Shown here: piece after piece, positions 55,969-64,000 of the stretch
How positions within the stretch are numbered: the first letter of the stretch is position 1
How the letters are laid out: every line of letters starts with the position of its first letter
Assembly: GCF_004212215.1 (NCBI RefSeq)
Contig: NZ_QVFV01000003.1
Location: 1-64,000 of the forward strand
Direction of reading: 5' to 3'
Source of the DNA: Leptolyngbya iicbica LK
GTDB lineage: Bacteria; Cyanobacteriota; Cyanobacteriia; Phormidesmidales; Phormidesmidaceae
Length of the DNA stretch: 64,000 bases
Notes under the pieces: model-generated
What the model was told of the DNA's origin: nothing
Database searches by the model: none
Seen by the model: only the letters and a program-made list of their open reading frames with translations
Made by a program: the position numbers and the translations under genes

Positions 55969-56338
55969 ATATCCCTCTCTTCACATGCAACACAGCTATG
56001 GGTACAGCATACAAATCCTGGTCGCGATGACGCTGCCATCGTCGGTTAAATGTCAGCGGGTCAAACAACGCGAGTCATGCTACGGCGTTGCGCAGATAGC
56101 TCCGTTCATCGCTTTGGCAGCAAACCGAAGGGATTAGATTAGGAAGCAAGATTTTATCAAATCCCAGTTTTGTGGGGCATGCATCTTGACTGCCCCATGA
56201 CAGCCGAGACGGCTGTCCACACTTCGATTCAATGCCCATGCTTTTCCATGCCCATGCTTTCAACTTTTGGGCTCTCGGCACCTAACTGCGGATTGCCAGA
56301 CCTCTTGCTACCGGACGTGGCTCTGGCCCATTGTTCGC
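55969..56338. other. Spacer between moaE and the flavin reductase gene, with palindromic repeats
   Basis: No gene. It holds two adjacent hairpins: TGGGGCA/TGCCCCA (56173-56179 and 56191-56197) and GACAGCCG/CGGCTGTC (56199-56206 and 56210-56217). The second is a copy of a motif also found at 59099-59117. Confidence 0.5.
56199..56217. repeat. ACAGCCG-TCT-CGGCTGT palindromic motif, copy 1
   Basis: GACAGCCG (56199-56206), loop AGA, CGGCTGTC (56210-56217). Read on the minus strand, this and its flanks (GTGGACAGCCG...) match the copy at 59099-59117 (GTGAACAGCCG...). It is a dispersed extragenic palindrome. Confidence 0.6.
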
Positions 56339-56986
56339 CTATTGGGATTGCTTTAGAGCCGCCTTTTTCTCCGCAGAAAAGCCGTTGGGAATAGTGAAGC
56401 GATCGCGGATATGGCAATAATCATAGCCAGCCAAACGGCCTACTGCGCCAAGCTTGTCAGTGTCAACGTGGTAGCGATCGTCTACCAAATCATCGCGAAT
56501 AAACATGTGCACCACCTCGCCAATGACCATGGTGAACTCGCCCACTGGCACGATTTGGATGGTTTTGCACTCAAACGCCACTGGCGACTCTGCCACGCGC
56601 GGTGGCGCCACGAGTTTGCTCGGGGCCTGCGTGAGTTCCAAATAATCAAACTCAGATTCGCTATGGGGCAACGGCTCAGCTGCCTCAGCAACCTGCTGCA
56701 CATAAGACGACACCGCGAGATTGATCACATATTCGCCTAGCCCCCCTGCGCTAACGGGGCGTACATTGAGGATGGTATCTTTGTCGCTGCCATCGGGCTT
56801 TTTGCTAACGCTAAACATCAGTGCGAGCGGTTTGTGCCCCACGGCGTTGAAATATGAAAACGGCGCTAAGTTCACGACCCCTGCTGACGACAGGCTGGAG
56901 ACAAAGGCAATGGGACGGGGCACGACACTCCCAATCAGCAGCTTGTAGCGATCGCTCGGGTTCAGAGACTTGGGATCTAGTTCCAT
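56339..56986 (-). CDS. Flavin reductase family protein (flavoredoxin-like)
   Basis: 215 residues. Family blocks are YKLLIGSVVPRPIAFVSSLSSAG, NLAPFSYFNAVGHKPLALMFSV, KDTILNV and VINLAV, all around the FMN site. A second half carries FTMVIGEVVHMFIRDDLV and GRLAGYDYCHI. It probably binds FMN and transfers electrons from a reduced nicotinamide cofactor or a partner oxygenase; the physiological partner is unknown. It is a single gene. Confidence 0.82.
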   Translation of the reverse strand: MELDPKSLNPSDRYKLLIGSVVPRPIAFVSSLSSAGVVNLAPFSYFNAVGHKPLALMFSVSKKPDGSDKDTILNVRPVSAGGLGEYVINLAVSSYVQQVAEAAEPLPHSESEFDYLELTQAPSKLVAPPRVAESPVAFECKTIQIVPVGEFTMVIGEVVHMFIRDDLVDDRYHVDTDKLGAVGRLAGYDYCHIRDRFTIPNGFSAEKKAALKQSQ

Positions 56987-57610
56987 ACAGTCATCCTTGA
57001 TAAATTCGCGCAGTTAACTATCAAGACCAGCTTAGTGGTCTTTTTCACTCATCAGAGATCGGTAGACAAATAACATCACCAAACCAATGTGGATTGGCAG
57101 ATGAGTGCTTGAGTGAATGGTGCTTTCGGTGTGAATGCTTGATGGTGAGACAGTCTTGACGACACCCATCGAGCAGTGCCCGCATTTTCAGGCTTGCCCC
57201 AAATTTCAAGGTGGCGGGAGTGGACTTGTTATCAGGCACTCACCGACCATTTAGGGGCCATGCAGACAGATTTATGTAAACCATCCGTATATTTCGTGAG
57301 TCGCTTTTGAAGATTTCATGAACTCGCGGGAATCGAAATTTGCAACGGTGTCCGACGGATACTACCGTATGCAAATACAGCGCACTAATCGGCGCGATCG
57401 CGACCTATAGGATACAGCTAGAGATACTGTGCTGAGGGGCGGCAACGCTTTCGATAGCTATTGCCAAGCTCCTTGCTCAATATTTGACCCAACGCTAAGG
57501 AACCCGGCAGCAAGATATCTGGTCGATGCACCAAAGCTAAGTCTGGGTTTTGGTGGAACTGCCAAAATTAATGAAAATTCTCAAATTTACAGCCTGATTT
57601 TTGATGGGGA
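56987..57610. other. Gene-free region upstream of the polysaccharide export gene
   Basis: About 620 bases with a HIP1-type site near 57396 and no credible gene. The short frames here do not look coding. It presumably carries divergent promoters for the flavin reductase and export genes. Confidence 0.4.
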
Positions 57611-58846
57611 ATGATGATGAAGAATGCGTTTCTGGTGCTAGAGCGATCGCGGCTACCCATTTCAGCCGTACTGATTTCCCAGTTGTTGACCTGGGGCTGT
57701 CTCTATCCCGTCTGGGCCCAATCACTGCCGGAGAGTAGTGTTCGCGAAGAAGTTGACCCCGATGCCTTTGCGCCGCTAGAGCAACGCTCAGGTCGCCCGC
57801 CCGCCCGTAATTCTCAAACCTTTGATCCGTCACAAAATATTCCCACCTATCTTCTGGGACCTGGCGACGATGTGCGCTTCGATGTGTTCAACGTGCCAGA
57901 GCTAACTAACGACGAAAGCGGCAACCGTCTGGTCACCGACAATATCTATCGCGTGCTGGCAGACGGCACCATTAGCCTGCCGTGGATTGGTAGCGTTTAT
58001 GTCACTGGCATGAGTCTAGAAGAGGCCGCCGCCGCGGTCGCTCGACAGTATGAAGCCTTCATCTATGACCCAGTGGTGACCTTATCTTTGTCAGCCCCTC
58101 GCCCGATTCGTATTGCCGTTGCTGGTCAGGTGTTTGCGCCGGGTGCCTATACGACCCGCCAAGAAGGGGCCGCCTCAACAGAAGTCTCAGTGGCCGAACT
58201 GCGTACCGTTGCTCAAGCCATCCAAAACGCTGGTGGCATTACCCAACTCGCCGATATTCGCAATATTGAGCTGATTCGGCCCCAACCGGATGGCACCCGA
58301 GAGGTGATTCCCATCAACTTTTATGCGCTATTGGTTGATGGCGATCAGTCGCAGAATGCGCTGCTGCGGGATGGCGATACTGTATTTGTGCCAAGGGCAG
58401 AAGCCCTGAGCCCTGAGGAGGCACGAACGCTAGCCACAGCCAGCTTTGCCCAAGACTTTATCGAAGTCGCAGTCGTAGGTGAAGTGGAAGATCCTGGACG
58501 CATTGAAGTTGACCCAAACACCACTCTGAACCAAGCCATTTTGGCCGCTGGGGGGTTTGCTGATGCGCGGGCACAAACGGGTAAAGTTACATTCATTCGG
58601 GTTAATCCGAACGGTACGGTCGAAAAACGCGATATCGATGTTGACTTGGCAACTGGTATCGACGATGCCAACAACCCCCCGTTGCGAGAGAACGATATTG
58701 TCCTGGTATCGCGCTCTGGGGTGGCCCGCGCTTCAGACTTCTTGGAGCTCGTTGGCACTGCGGCCGGTGGCATCTTAGATCCCATTAATGGCATCTTGAA
58801 CATCTTCAGAATCTTTGATGATCTAGAGAATGATGGCCCTGATTAA
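57611..58846 (+). CDS. Polysaccharide biosynthesis/export protein (Wza-like, SLBB domains)
   Basis: 411 residues from ATG 57611 (57614 and 57617 are also ATG in frame; GGGGA lies just upstream). A signal-like N-terminus (VLISQLLTWGCLYPVWA) precedes a polysaccharide export domain (YLLGPGDDVRFDVFNVPEL, LPWIGSVYVTGMSLEEA). Two SLBB-type domains follow: RIAVAGQVFAPGAY with ITQLADIRNIELIRP, and EVAVVGEVEDPGRIEVDP with LNQAILAAGGFADAR. Proteins of this type form the outer-membrane channel for exopolysaccharide. No wzc or glycosyltransferase genes are adjacent. Confidence 0.88.
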   Translation: MMMKNAFLVLERSRLPISAVLISQLLTWGCLYPVWAQSLPESSVREEVDPDAFAPLEQRSGRPPARNSQTFDPSQNIPTYLLGPGDDVRFDVFNVPELTNDESGNRLVTDNIYRVLADGTISLPWIGSVYVTGMSLEEAAAAVARQYEAFIYDPVVTLSLSAPRPIRIAVAGQVFAPGAYTTRQEGAASTEVSVAELRTVAQAIQNAGGITQLADIRNIELIRPQPDGTREVIPINFYALLVDGDQSQNALLRDGDTVFVPRAEALSPEEARTLATASFAQDFIEVAVVGEVEDPGRIEVDPNTTLNQAILAAGGFADARAQTGKVTFIRVNPNGTVEKRDIDVDLATGIDDANNPPLRENDIVLVSRSGVARASDFLELVGTAAGGILDPINGILNIFRIFDDLENDGPD

Positions 58847-58899
58847 TCACTAAATTGGTTGACTGACACGACGCTGGCACGTGGTGAGTCATAAATGTC

Positions 58900-59081
58900 A
58901 GTTTGGGTTAAGTACTTGTCCCCCGCCGGGAATTTTGAGATTCCCGGCGGGGGACAAGCCAACTGAAAATGGACTTGCTCAGGGGCTCCAAGACTCCTTT
59001 TGAGTCCGTCTTAACGGACTTGTGTGGTGAGCCATGGCAATTTATTCCCTGGCGGATGAGCCGTGAAGCTTAACCCGAACT
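58900..59081. repeat. Composite inverted-repeat element of about 180 bp
   Basis: The outer arms AGTTTGGGTTAAG (58900-58912) and CTTAACCCGAACT (59069-59081) are inverted repeats with one mismatch. They enclose the 19-base perfect hairpin at 58915-58958. There is no reading frame. The arrangement resembles a small MITE, and the stretch 58847-59206 contains nothing else coding. Confidence 0.5.
58915..58958. terminator. Perfect 19-bp GC-rich hairpin after the export gene
   Basis: CTTGTCCCCCGCCGGGAAT (58915-58933), loop TTTGAG, then the exact reverse complement at 58940-58958. It begins 68 bases after the export-gene stop. It is very stable and could end transcripts from either side. It lacks a T-tract, so it may instead be part of the surrounding repeat element. 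Confidence 0.55.
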
Positions 59082-59098
59082 CAGGTGAATGAAGTGTG

Positions 59099-59117
59099 AA
59101 CAGCCGTCTCGGCTGTT
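59099..59117. repeat. ACAGCCG-TCT-CGGCTGT palindromic motif, copy 2
   Basis: AACAGCCG (59099-59106), loop TCT, CGGCTGTT (59110-59117). It matches the reverse complement of the copy at 56199-56217 including flanking bases. Confidence 0.6.
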
Positions 59118-59206
59118 AAGTAGCCGGTAAGGTGTCGGCCCGAAAAAACTCGGATGATCAAATCCTGAGTCCTGAGCATCGGTCAACCGATGATTAATCG
59201 TCGCCA

Positions 59207-59458
59207 TCAAATAGACGTCAACAGGATCCCGATAAAGATCGTAAATATCATCACTGCCCAAGGTGAGGCCCACGGATTTCCTGGTTTCTTATCGGGGCGA
59301 GGTGGATCCTTCAGCAAATGTGCATCAAAAATTTCCCCTGCGGCAGCCTTCAAGCCCTTCAACAAATCATCGCCAGGACTGGGCTTTTTCGGCTTCTTCT
59401 CAGGAACCAAAAGCGCTACAAAGGTTCCTATCACAAATAGCAGGGCGAGTGCTTCCAT
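59207..59458 (-). CDS. Small hypothetical membrane protein
   Basis: 83 residues with two hydrophobic segments, one at the N-terminus (LALLFVIGTFVALLV) and one at the C-terminus (WAVMIFTIFIGILLTSI). They are joined by a charged, proline-rich loop (PEKKPKKPSPGDD, PPRPDKKPGNP). A purine-rich GGATGG precedes ATG 59458. The two-segment pattern supports a real gene; no family is recognised. Confidence 0.6.
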   Translation of the reverse strand: MEALALLFVIGTFVALLVPEKKPKKPSPGDDLLKGLKAAAGEIFDAHLLKDPPRPDKKPGNPWASPWAVMIFTIFIGILLTSI

Positions 59459-59785
59459 GAACCATCCATCTGTTGCTGCCTATAGTTTTCAGCTTGATTC
59501 ATTCTTTTTCCGCAAGAAATCTGAGAAAGTTCAACCAAACTTGGTGCGCCTCTTTTAAGGAAGTGCTAATGGTTGTCGATCGCCTTCTCAAATTTTGGCG
59601 ATTAGCGTCAAGCCTCATCGCAAATTGCACCTAAGGATAGTGGGGAGATTGCCAAATCACCAACTAGACTTAACAAGTTGCAGGTAAAACTGCGCGACTG
59701 ACAGTTTGGCGTTTCGGCTTAAAGGCTCGTAAAGCGATCGCTCACTGCCAGCAAGATTAACGAATAGTTGAGAGGCTAGTTTTTG
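59459..59785. other. Gene-free spacer upstream of the nitroreductase gene
   Basis: About 330 bases between divergent genes. It contains a HIP1-type GCGATCGC near 59735 and no gene. Promoters for both sides are expected here but are not identifiable by eye. Confidence 0.4.
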
Positions 59786-60454
59786 ATGAGTGCGTCTTTG
59801 TCGTCACCTCTAGATACCTTTACTGCAATCACGACTCGCAGGTCGATCAAATCCTTTAAGGATGAAGCCATTCCGCCCGAGATGCTCCAGCGGTTGGTGG
59901 AGTTGACCGTGGCCGCCCCGAGCAGCTACAACCTGCAAGACTGGCGCATTGTGCTGGTGCAAAGCGCCGAGCAGAGACAAGCTTTGACGGAAGCTGCCTT
60001 TGGACAGCAGCAAGTGCAGCAAGCTCCGGTCACTTTTGTGTTCACCGCTAGCGCTACCGCTTGGCAAGACGAAGCCCTCATGGAACAGATTTATCAAACA
60101 GCGCTAGAACGAGATGCCTGGCCCCAAAAGACGGTGGATTACTTTAAGGAAGCAATTCCGCAGTTTCAGAAAAATTTGGGCGATCGCCAACGCGAGTATG
60201 CGATCAAAAACGCGATGATTGCGGCGACCCATACGGCACTGGCGGCTCAAGCTATGGGGCTATCTTCAGGCTTTTTGAATGGCTGGCAAGAGGATGCAGT
60301 TAAAAAAGTGATTGGGGCAGAGCATCGTTCCGATATTGCTGTGGCCGTGCTGCTACCGATTGGCTTTGCTGCCGAGCCGCGTAAAAATCCGGGCCGTTTG
60401 CCTTTATCCACCAACGTGTTTGTGGATAGCTTCGATACTCCCTACGGTGCCTAA
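59786..60454 (+). CDS. Nitroreductase family protein
   Basis: 222 residues. Typical nitroreductase blocks: ITTRRSIKSFKDEAIP at the N-terminus (FMN phosphate contact), VAAPSSYNLQDWRIVLVQ, AATHTALAAQAMGLSSGFLNGW and VAVLLPIGFAAEPRK near the C-terminus. It should be an FMN enzyme reducing nitro compounds or quinones with NAD(P)H. ATG 59786 is chosen over TTG 59783; GAGAGG lies upstream. It is a single gene. Confidence 0.85.
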   Translation: MSASLSSPLDTFTAITTRRSIKSFKDEAIPPEMLQRLVELTVAAPSSYNLQDWRIVLVQSAEQRQALTEAAFGQQQVQQAPVTFVFTASATAWQDEALMEQIYQTALERDAWPQKTVDYFKEAIPQFQKNLGDRQREYAIKNAMIAATHTALAAQAMGLSSGFLNGWQEDAVKKVIGAEHRSDIAVAVLLPIGFAAEPRKNPGRLPLSTNVFVDSFDTPYGA

Positions 60455-60893
60455 AGCGCAATTCCTGACCGGATGAGAGCGAATAGGGCCTCGGTTCCTC
60501 AGCGACGGTTATTTTCAGCGCTCGCAAGTTCAGGCTTCTGAACTTCGCTGAATGCGGTCATACTTTGTTAAATCGGCCGCTTTGCCGATCTGCTCTCATC
60601 TGCTCCCACTCCTCAACAGGACTAGCCTGAATGCCTGACCAAATTGACATTAATCGTGATTTAGGGCTATAGGAGGGCACGACGAAGCATCTCAGGAATC
60701 ATTTGCGCATCCTCAGAAAAAGTGCATCCACTCGTGGAAAAATTAGAAACAGTAAACCTGAAATAGCTTAACCAGCGGCAGATCAAAGGATGCTGTCGAG
60801 TATGGGGTCACCAATCCATACCAATTGCGATCGCCATTAGCCCCAATACTGCACTCTCATCGCCAGTGCTGCACTCTTATCAAAGGAGGCGTC
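60455..60893. other. Spacer upstream of the transglutaminase gene, with a direct repeat
   Basis: No gene. Near its end, CTGCACTCTCATC (60849-60861) and CTGCACTCTTATC (60869-60881) are direct repeats 20 bases apart with 12 of 13 identical. They lie directly before the ribosome-binding site AAAGGAGG (60882-60889). Confidence 0.5.
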
Positions 60894-61802
60894 ATGACTG
60901 TTGTTTACGACTTAGAGCATGTCACCACATATCGGTATCGCCAGCCAGTGACCTTTGGCGATCATCGAGCTATTTTTTTGCCGAGCCTCGGCTACAGCGG
61001 TCGTATCCTGCGGTATTCGCTAGACACCAACATCCCCGCTAAGGTGCATTGGCTGATGGATACCCTGTCTAACAATGTCGCGATTTTGCAATTTGCCGAC
61101 TCGGCGCCTGAGTTAAAGGTGACTTATCGCATCCGGGGAGAGCATTTTGGCATTCAAGATGTGGAAAATTTTCCCCTTTCAGAGCGGGCTAAGGAAGTGC
61201 CGATTCAGTACACGCCGGATGAATGGATCGATTTATCGAACTTTATGCGGCCCCATGCTGAAGATGAGGACGGTAGCGTCGCCGCCTGGGCTAAACGCTT
61301 TGTGGCGGGCGATCGCGATGACGCCTTAGACGTGCTCGATCGCATGATGGATGAGATTTGGAACAGCCTCACATACCAATCCCGGGAAGCCGAGGGCACT
61401 CAAAGACCTGGTGAAACGCTGAAGCGACGGCAAGGCACCTGCCGCGATTATGCGTGGTTGATGATTGAAGCGCTGCGGCGGTTAGGCTTTGCCTGTCGCT
61501 TTGTGAGTGGCTATCTCTATGACGAGGCGCTAGATGGGGGGGCCGTTGGCATGACGGGTTCGGGGGCGACCCATGCCTGGTTGCAGGTTTATCTACCGGG
61601 GGCGGGCTGGTGCAACTACGATCCCACTAATCGCATCACCCAAGGATTTGAACTTCTGCGAGTAGCGATCGCCCGCCATCCGGGACAAGTGATGCCTCTA
61701 TCGGGTAGTTGGTATGGCGAAGCTAACGACTACCTGGGTATGGAGGTCAAAGTCAGCATTCGCAAACTCGGCACCTTGCCCGAATTTCCAGCCGCCAGTT
61801 AG
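60894..61802 (+). CDS. Transglutaminase-like cysteine protease family protein
   Basis: 302 residues. The N-terminal ~100 residues form the bacterial transglutaminase-like N domain (YDLEHVTTYRYRQPVTFGDHRAIFLPS). The core has the catalytic triad Cys183 (GTCRDYAW), His227 (THAWLQVYL) and Asp243 (YDPTN). These bacterial proteins are thought to act as proteases or amide hydrolases; the substrate is unknown. There is no signal peptide. Start ATG 60894 is fixed by an ideal AAAGGAGG four bases upstream; the open frame continues to 60825 but lacks such a site. Confidence 0.88.
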   Translation: MTVVYDLEHVTTYRYRQPVTFGDHRAIFLPSLGYSGRILRYSLDTNIPAKVHWLMDTLSNNVAILQFADSAPELKVTYRIRGEHFGIQDVENFPLSERAKEVPIQYTPDEWIDLSNFMRPHAEDEDGSVAAWAKRFVAGDRDDALDVLDRMMDEIWNSLTYQSREAEGTQRPGETLKRRQGTCRDYAWLMIEALRRLGFACRFVSGYLYDEALDGGAVGMTGSGATHAWLQVYLPGAGWCNYDPTNRITQGFELLRVAIARHPGQVMPLSGSWYGEANDYLGMEVKVSIRKLGTLPEFPAAS

Positions 61803-62031
61803 CCAAGTCCAAGCTATCTTTCCAGTCTTGAATAGTGCTCCATAGACCCCGATCAGCCTCTGATCCCGTGCACGTCATGACCAGCGAGCGCAGCACTCTA
61901 TGGGCACTCACTGTGGCACTCTGGTTTCCAGGTTCGGGATGGCACCCGGGCCTCTGTTCAAGCAACAGGCATGAATGTCGTGAATTGTTTTCAATGGCGT
62001 CCATCCCTTTTTTTCGCGGCTACAAGCTTCG

Positions 62032-62697
62032 CTACCAGGGCAAAATTTCACCATTGCTATGCCAAAAGCTGCCCGTGTTTTCTAAGGTCAAATCATCAAT
62101 CCGGGCCAGCAAGCCTTTCACCGACTCTGCCGGCGTAATGCCATTGGTCGTAAAGCCGGTCATACGTGTGCTCACTAAACCGGGGTGCAGAATCGCGACG
62201 GCAATGTTTTGGGGTTTTAGGTCAATAGCTAATGACTTACCCGCCATAGAGACCGCCACTTTAGACATGCGATAGCCATAGGAACCGCCGGAAGTATTGT
62301 CTGCAATGGAGCCCATGCGACTAGTCATGATGATTACCTTGCCGCCGCTGACAATCTGGGGCAATAGGGCATGGGTGAGTCGCAGCGTGCCGATCGCATT
62401 CACCTCAAATTGTCGGCGAATGCTCTCAAAATCCAGATTGGCCAGACTAATGCGTTCCACAATGGCGGCATTATTAATCAGCACATCCAGGCGAGTGTCC
62501 TGCAATTTTTGGGCTAATTGCGCGACTGAGTCTGCTGAGGTGATGTCGACGCCAGTTTCTACTTGCACTCCGAGGGCGTCCAATGCTTCGGCACTACTGC
62601 GACAAACGGCAATGACCGTGTCGCCTCTTTGCTGTAGTTGGCGGCAATATTCTAAACCGATCCCTCGGTTGGCCCCAGTGACTAGATAGGTTGCCAT
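62032..62697 (-). CDS. Short-chain dehydrogenase/reductase
   Basis: 221 residues. Classical SDR features: TYLVTGANRGIGLEY (cofactor-binding TGxxxGxG), LINNAAI, a Ser in IIMTSRMGS and the YxxxK pair in YGYRMSK. HPGLVSTRMTG follows. It should be an NAD(P)-dependent oxidoreductase; it resembles members annotated as C-factor-like. ATG 62697 is used because the Rossmann fold begins immediately after it; the frame upstream to 62790 is not conserved-looking. The substrate is unknown. Confidence 0.87.
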   Translation of the reverse strand: MATYLVTGANRGIGLEYCRQLQQRGDTVIAVCRSSAEALDALGVQVETGVDITSADSVAQLAQKLQDTRLDVLINNAAIVERISLANLDFESIRRQFEVNAIGTLRLTHALLPQIVSGGKVIIMTSRMGSIADNTSGGSYGYRMSKVAVSMAGKSLAIDLKPQNIAVAILHPGLVSTRMTGFTTNGITPAESVKGLLARIDDLTLENTGSFWHSNGEILPW

Positions 62698-63177
62698 GCG
62701 ATCGCTCACCCTGCTCATCAACGTTGATGTGAACCAACTTACCGTGCCCTGAAACATTTGGGGGCCGCTTTGATGCCGCGCTGCAATCAATTTGAGGGCT
62801 AGAAGACTAAGCCTTCAGCCAATTGTTATTGATGTCGGGCGTGGATGGCTTCGTTCAAAGAAAAATGTAACGACGATAAGTCATGCCTAAACTCGGCTTG
62901 AGTCAGCCGTTTCGTAGTCTCAATTTGAGTTAGTCAGAATCAATGAATCCGCGTCGAGGTCAGGCAGCGGTTGCAAGGAAATGGCTGATATGGCTGCCGC
63001 TTAGGCACAGCATTGCCAAATCAAACTGGTGGTGAATACCTTTGATGGGGTGGCCTGTAAAGCCGCTCACAGAAAATAGAACTGCAAGATGCCGTCGCAT
63101 CTTGTGCGGCCAAACCTTTGGGGCCTTGTTAAGTCGACATTTGCAGTAAGCCCCTCAGGGGGCACTCAGAGCCCAGA
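62698..63177. other. Gene-free region between the dehydrogenase and the small minus-strand gene
   Basis: About 480 bases without a gene. It contains two small hairpins close to the end of the small gene: CAAGATGC-CGTC-GCATCTTG (63086-63105) and GCCCC-TCAG-GGGGC (63150-63163). They could end the minus-strand transcript; neither has a T-tract. Confidence 0.45.
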
Positions 63178-63375
63178 CTATTGTTGAGGACAAGGGCACC
63201 GATCGTTCATCGCTCCGACCAGCAAACGGTCAATGGCCAACCGCTCAGATTCCTCCAGGTTAGGGGAACCCAAGGCTTGGGCTAAAACTCGGCGATGGCT
63301 GTCACTGATGGTGCCCGTTGAAACCTTGCGAGCCTGTAGCTCTGCTAGGGCCAGGGAAAGATTTTGAGATGTCAT
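63178..63375 (-). CDS. Small conserved hypothetical protein
   Basis: 65 residues, MTSQNLSLALAELQARKV..., helical, with ISDSHRRVLAQALGSPNLEESERLAIDRLLVGAMNDR and a C-terminal CPCPQQ. The pattern 'xxxxAL...LxEEERxxIDRLL' is one I associate with small cyanobacterial proteins of unknown function. ATG 63375 gives the compact form; ATG 63468 would add 31 residues of doubtful sequence. Confidence 0.6.
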   Translation of the reverse strand: MTSQNLSLALAELQARKVSTGTISDSHRRVLAQALGSPNLEESERLAIDRLLVGAMNDRCPCPQQ

Positions 63376-63752
63376 AGCGTCAACTGATTGCTCAGCAGTA
63401 CAGTTCAAGTGTGCCTGATGCCAAAGCGTATCGTCTCGGTAATTGCCCTGAGTATAGAGAGATTTCAACTATTCGTGAGGCCAGCTTCACAATCACCGAT
63501 GCCCTCTATGCCAGAAGTGTGCCAGTCATCCTCGCTTCGTCACCCACTCTTCACGCCAAGAGCCTTGCTGTATTCTGGCGAGAGATCTTTGTGGTGCAGC
63601 CATTCGGTACGTTTGCTACACAACTCGTGGCTGGAATATCTGCCCGCAAGACCGTAAGAGAACCGCATAATCACAGTAAAGTCGAGTGCTTAATTTATCT
63701 CGGTCATTCACCGCAATACGAACTTTCACGGAACTGATAGGAGTTGCAAGCT
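63376..63752. other. Spacer before the DUF1801 gene
   Basis: About 380 bases between divergent genes. Open frames of up to 108 codons exist on the plus strand (63411-63737) but the translation looks unlike a folded protein and no family is recognised. I treat the stretch as non-coding. Confidence 0.4.
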
Positions 63753-64000
63753 GTGGCTGAACTGAAAACCCGCCCCAATGATAAAAGTGTCACTCAATTT
63801 CTAGATAGCTTGGACAACGAACAACGTCGGGTGGATGCGTTTACCCTCCTGGCGCTCTTTGAACAAGTGACTCAGCGTCCGGCGGTGATGTGGGGCGATT
63901 CTATTGTGGGGTTTGGCAGTTACGAGTACACCAACTCGACGGGAACATATCGCTGGCTGATGACGGGCTTTGCGCCACGCAAGCAGAATTCCACTATCTA
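63753..64000 (+). CDS. DUF1801 domain protein (5' part, runs off the window)
   Basis: 82 codons visible from GTG 63753, with GGAG nine bases upstream. The translation VAELKTRPNDKSVTQFLDSL, RRVDAFTLLALFEQVT, PAVMWGDSIVGFGSYEY and TYRWLMTGFAPRKQN matches the start of DUF1801 proteins. Their function is unsettled. The C-terminal part lies beyond the window. Confidence 0.8.
   Translation, partial: MAELKTRPNDKSVTQFLDSLDNEQRRVDAFTLLALFEQVTQRPAVMWGDSIVGFGSYEYTNSTGTYRWLMTGFAPRKQNSTI

Noticed and set aside
63411-63737. 108-codon plus-strand frame before the DUF1801 gene
   Set aside because: No ribosome-binding site, no family-like sequence; overlaps other frames in the spacer.

Overview
This window is cyanobacterial chromosome. 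The palindrome GCGATCGC (HIP1) and its core recur throughout. Many genes are cyanobacterial hallmarks: gas vesicle genes gvpA/C/N/J, an RbcR-type LysR regulator, DUF4079, a UPF0182 membrane protein, split urease genes, and a cyanobacteriochrome-like histidine kinase. Gas vesicles, very large surface proteins and small palindromic repeats fit a filamentous or mat-forming lineage (Leptolyngbya-like), but the genus is inference.

Layout. Positions 1-1233 hold the tail of an unidentified gene and a long gene-free leader. Positions 1234-21935 carry two paralogous giant genes in tandem, 4051 and 2488 codons. Both are built from cadherin-like repeats and end in the same five-copy module; only the first starts with a DUF4347 domain. 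A palindromic repeat element and a large CapA-like protein follow (to 25017). Then comes a minus-strand block: an alkaline-phosphatase-superfamily enzyme, an unknown protein, gvpJ, gvpN, gvpC and gvpA (25141-30838). From 31178 the content is mixed: DUF4079, UPF0182, a half-size EamA transporter, a TPR protein, a radical SAM protein, a lipase-like hydrolase, plsC-fabD, a PAS/PAS/GAF histidine kinase, a lone ABC-2 permease, ureA-ureB, a PstS-like binding protein beside a Ser/Thr kinase, rbcR, a 2Fe-2S ferredoxin, an RluD-type pseudouridine synthase, a hydrogenase-maturation protease, moaE, a flavin reductase, an SLBB polysaccharide-export protein, a nitroreductase, a transglutaminase and a short-chain dehydrogenase. 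The window ends inside a DUF1801 gene.

How genes work together. gvpA-gvpC-gvpN-gvpJ are transcribed in that order, and gvpC and gvpN overlap by 4 bases. GvpN and GvpC both end in a lysine-rich linker plus a homologous winged-helix-like domain, which I consider the most unusual feature here. No gvpF/L, gvpG, gvpK, gvpV or gvpW is present, so the rest of the assembly set must be elsewhere. fabD and plsC form a lipid-synthesis pair 17 bases apart. ureA and ureB lack ureC. The Ser/Thr kinase and the PstS-like protein could be a sensing pair. The two giant proteins, the CapA-like protein and the SLBB exporter all point to investment in cell surface and extracellular matrix.

Limits. Function is assigned from recognisable motifs and remembered family features, with no database search. 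Where several start codons are possible this is stated. No tRNA, rRNA, CRISPR array, transposase or integrase was recognised.
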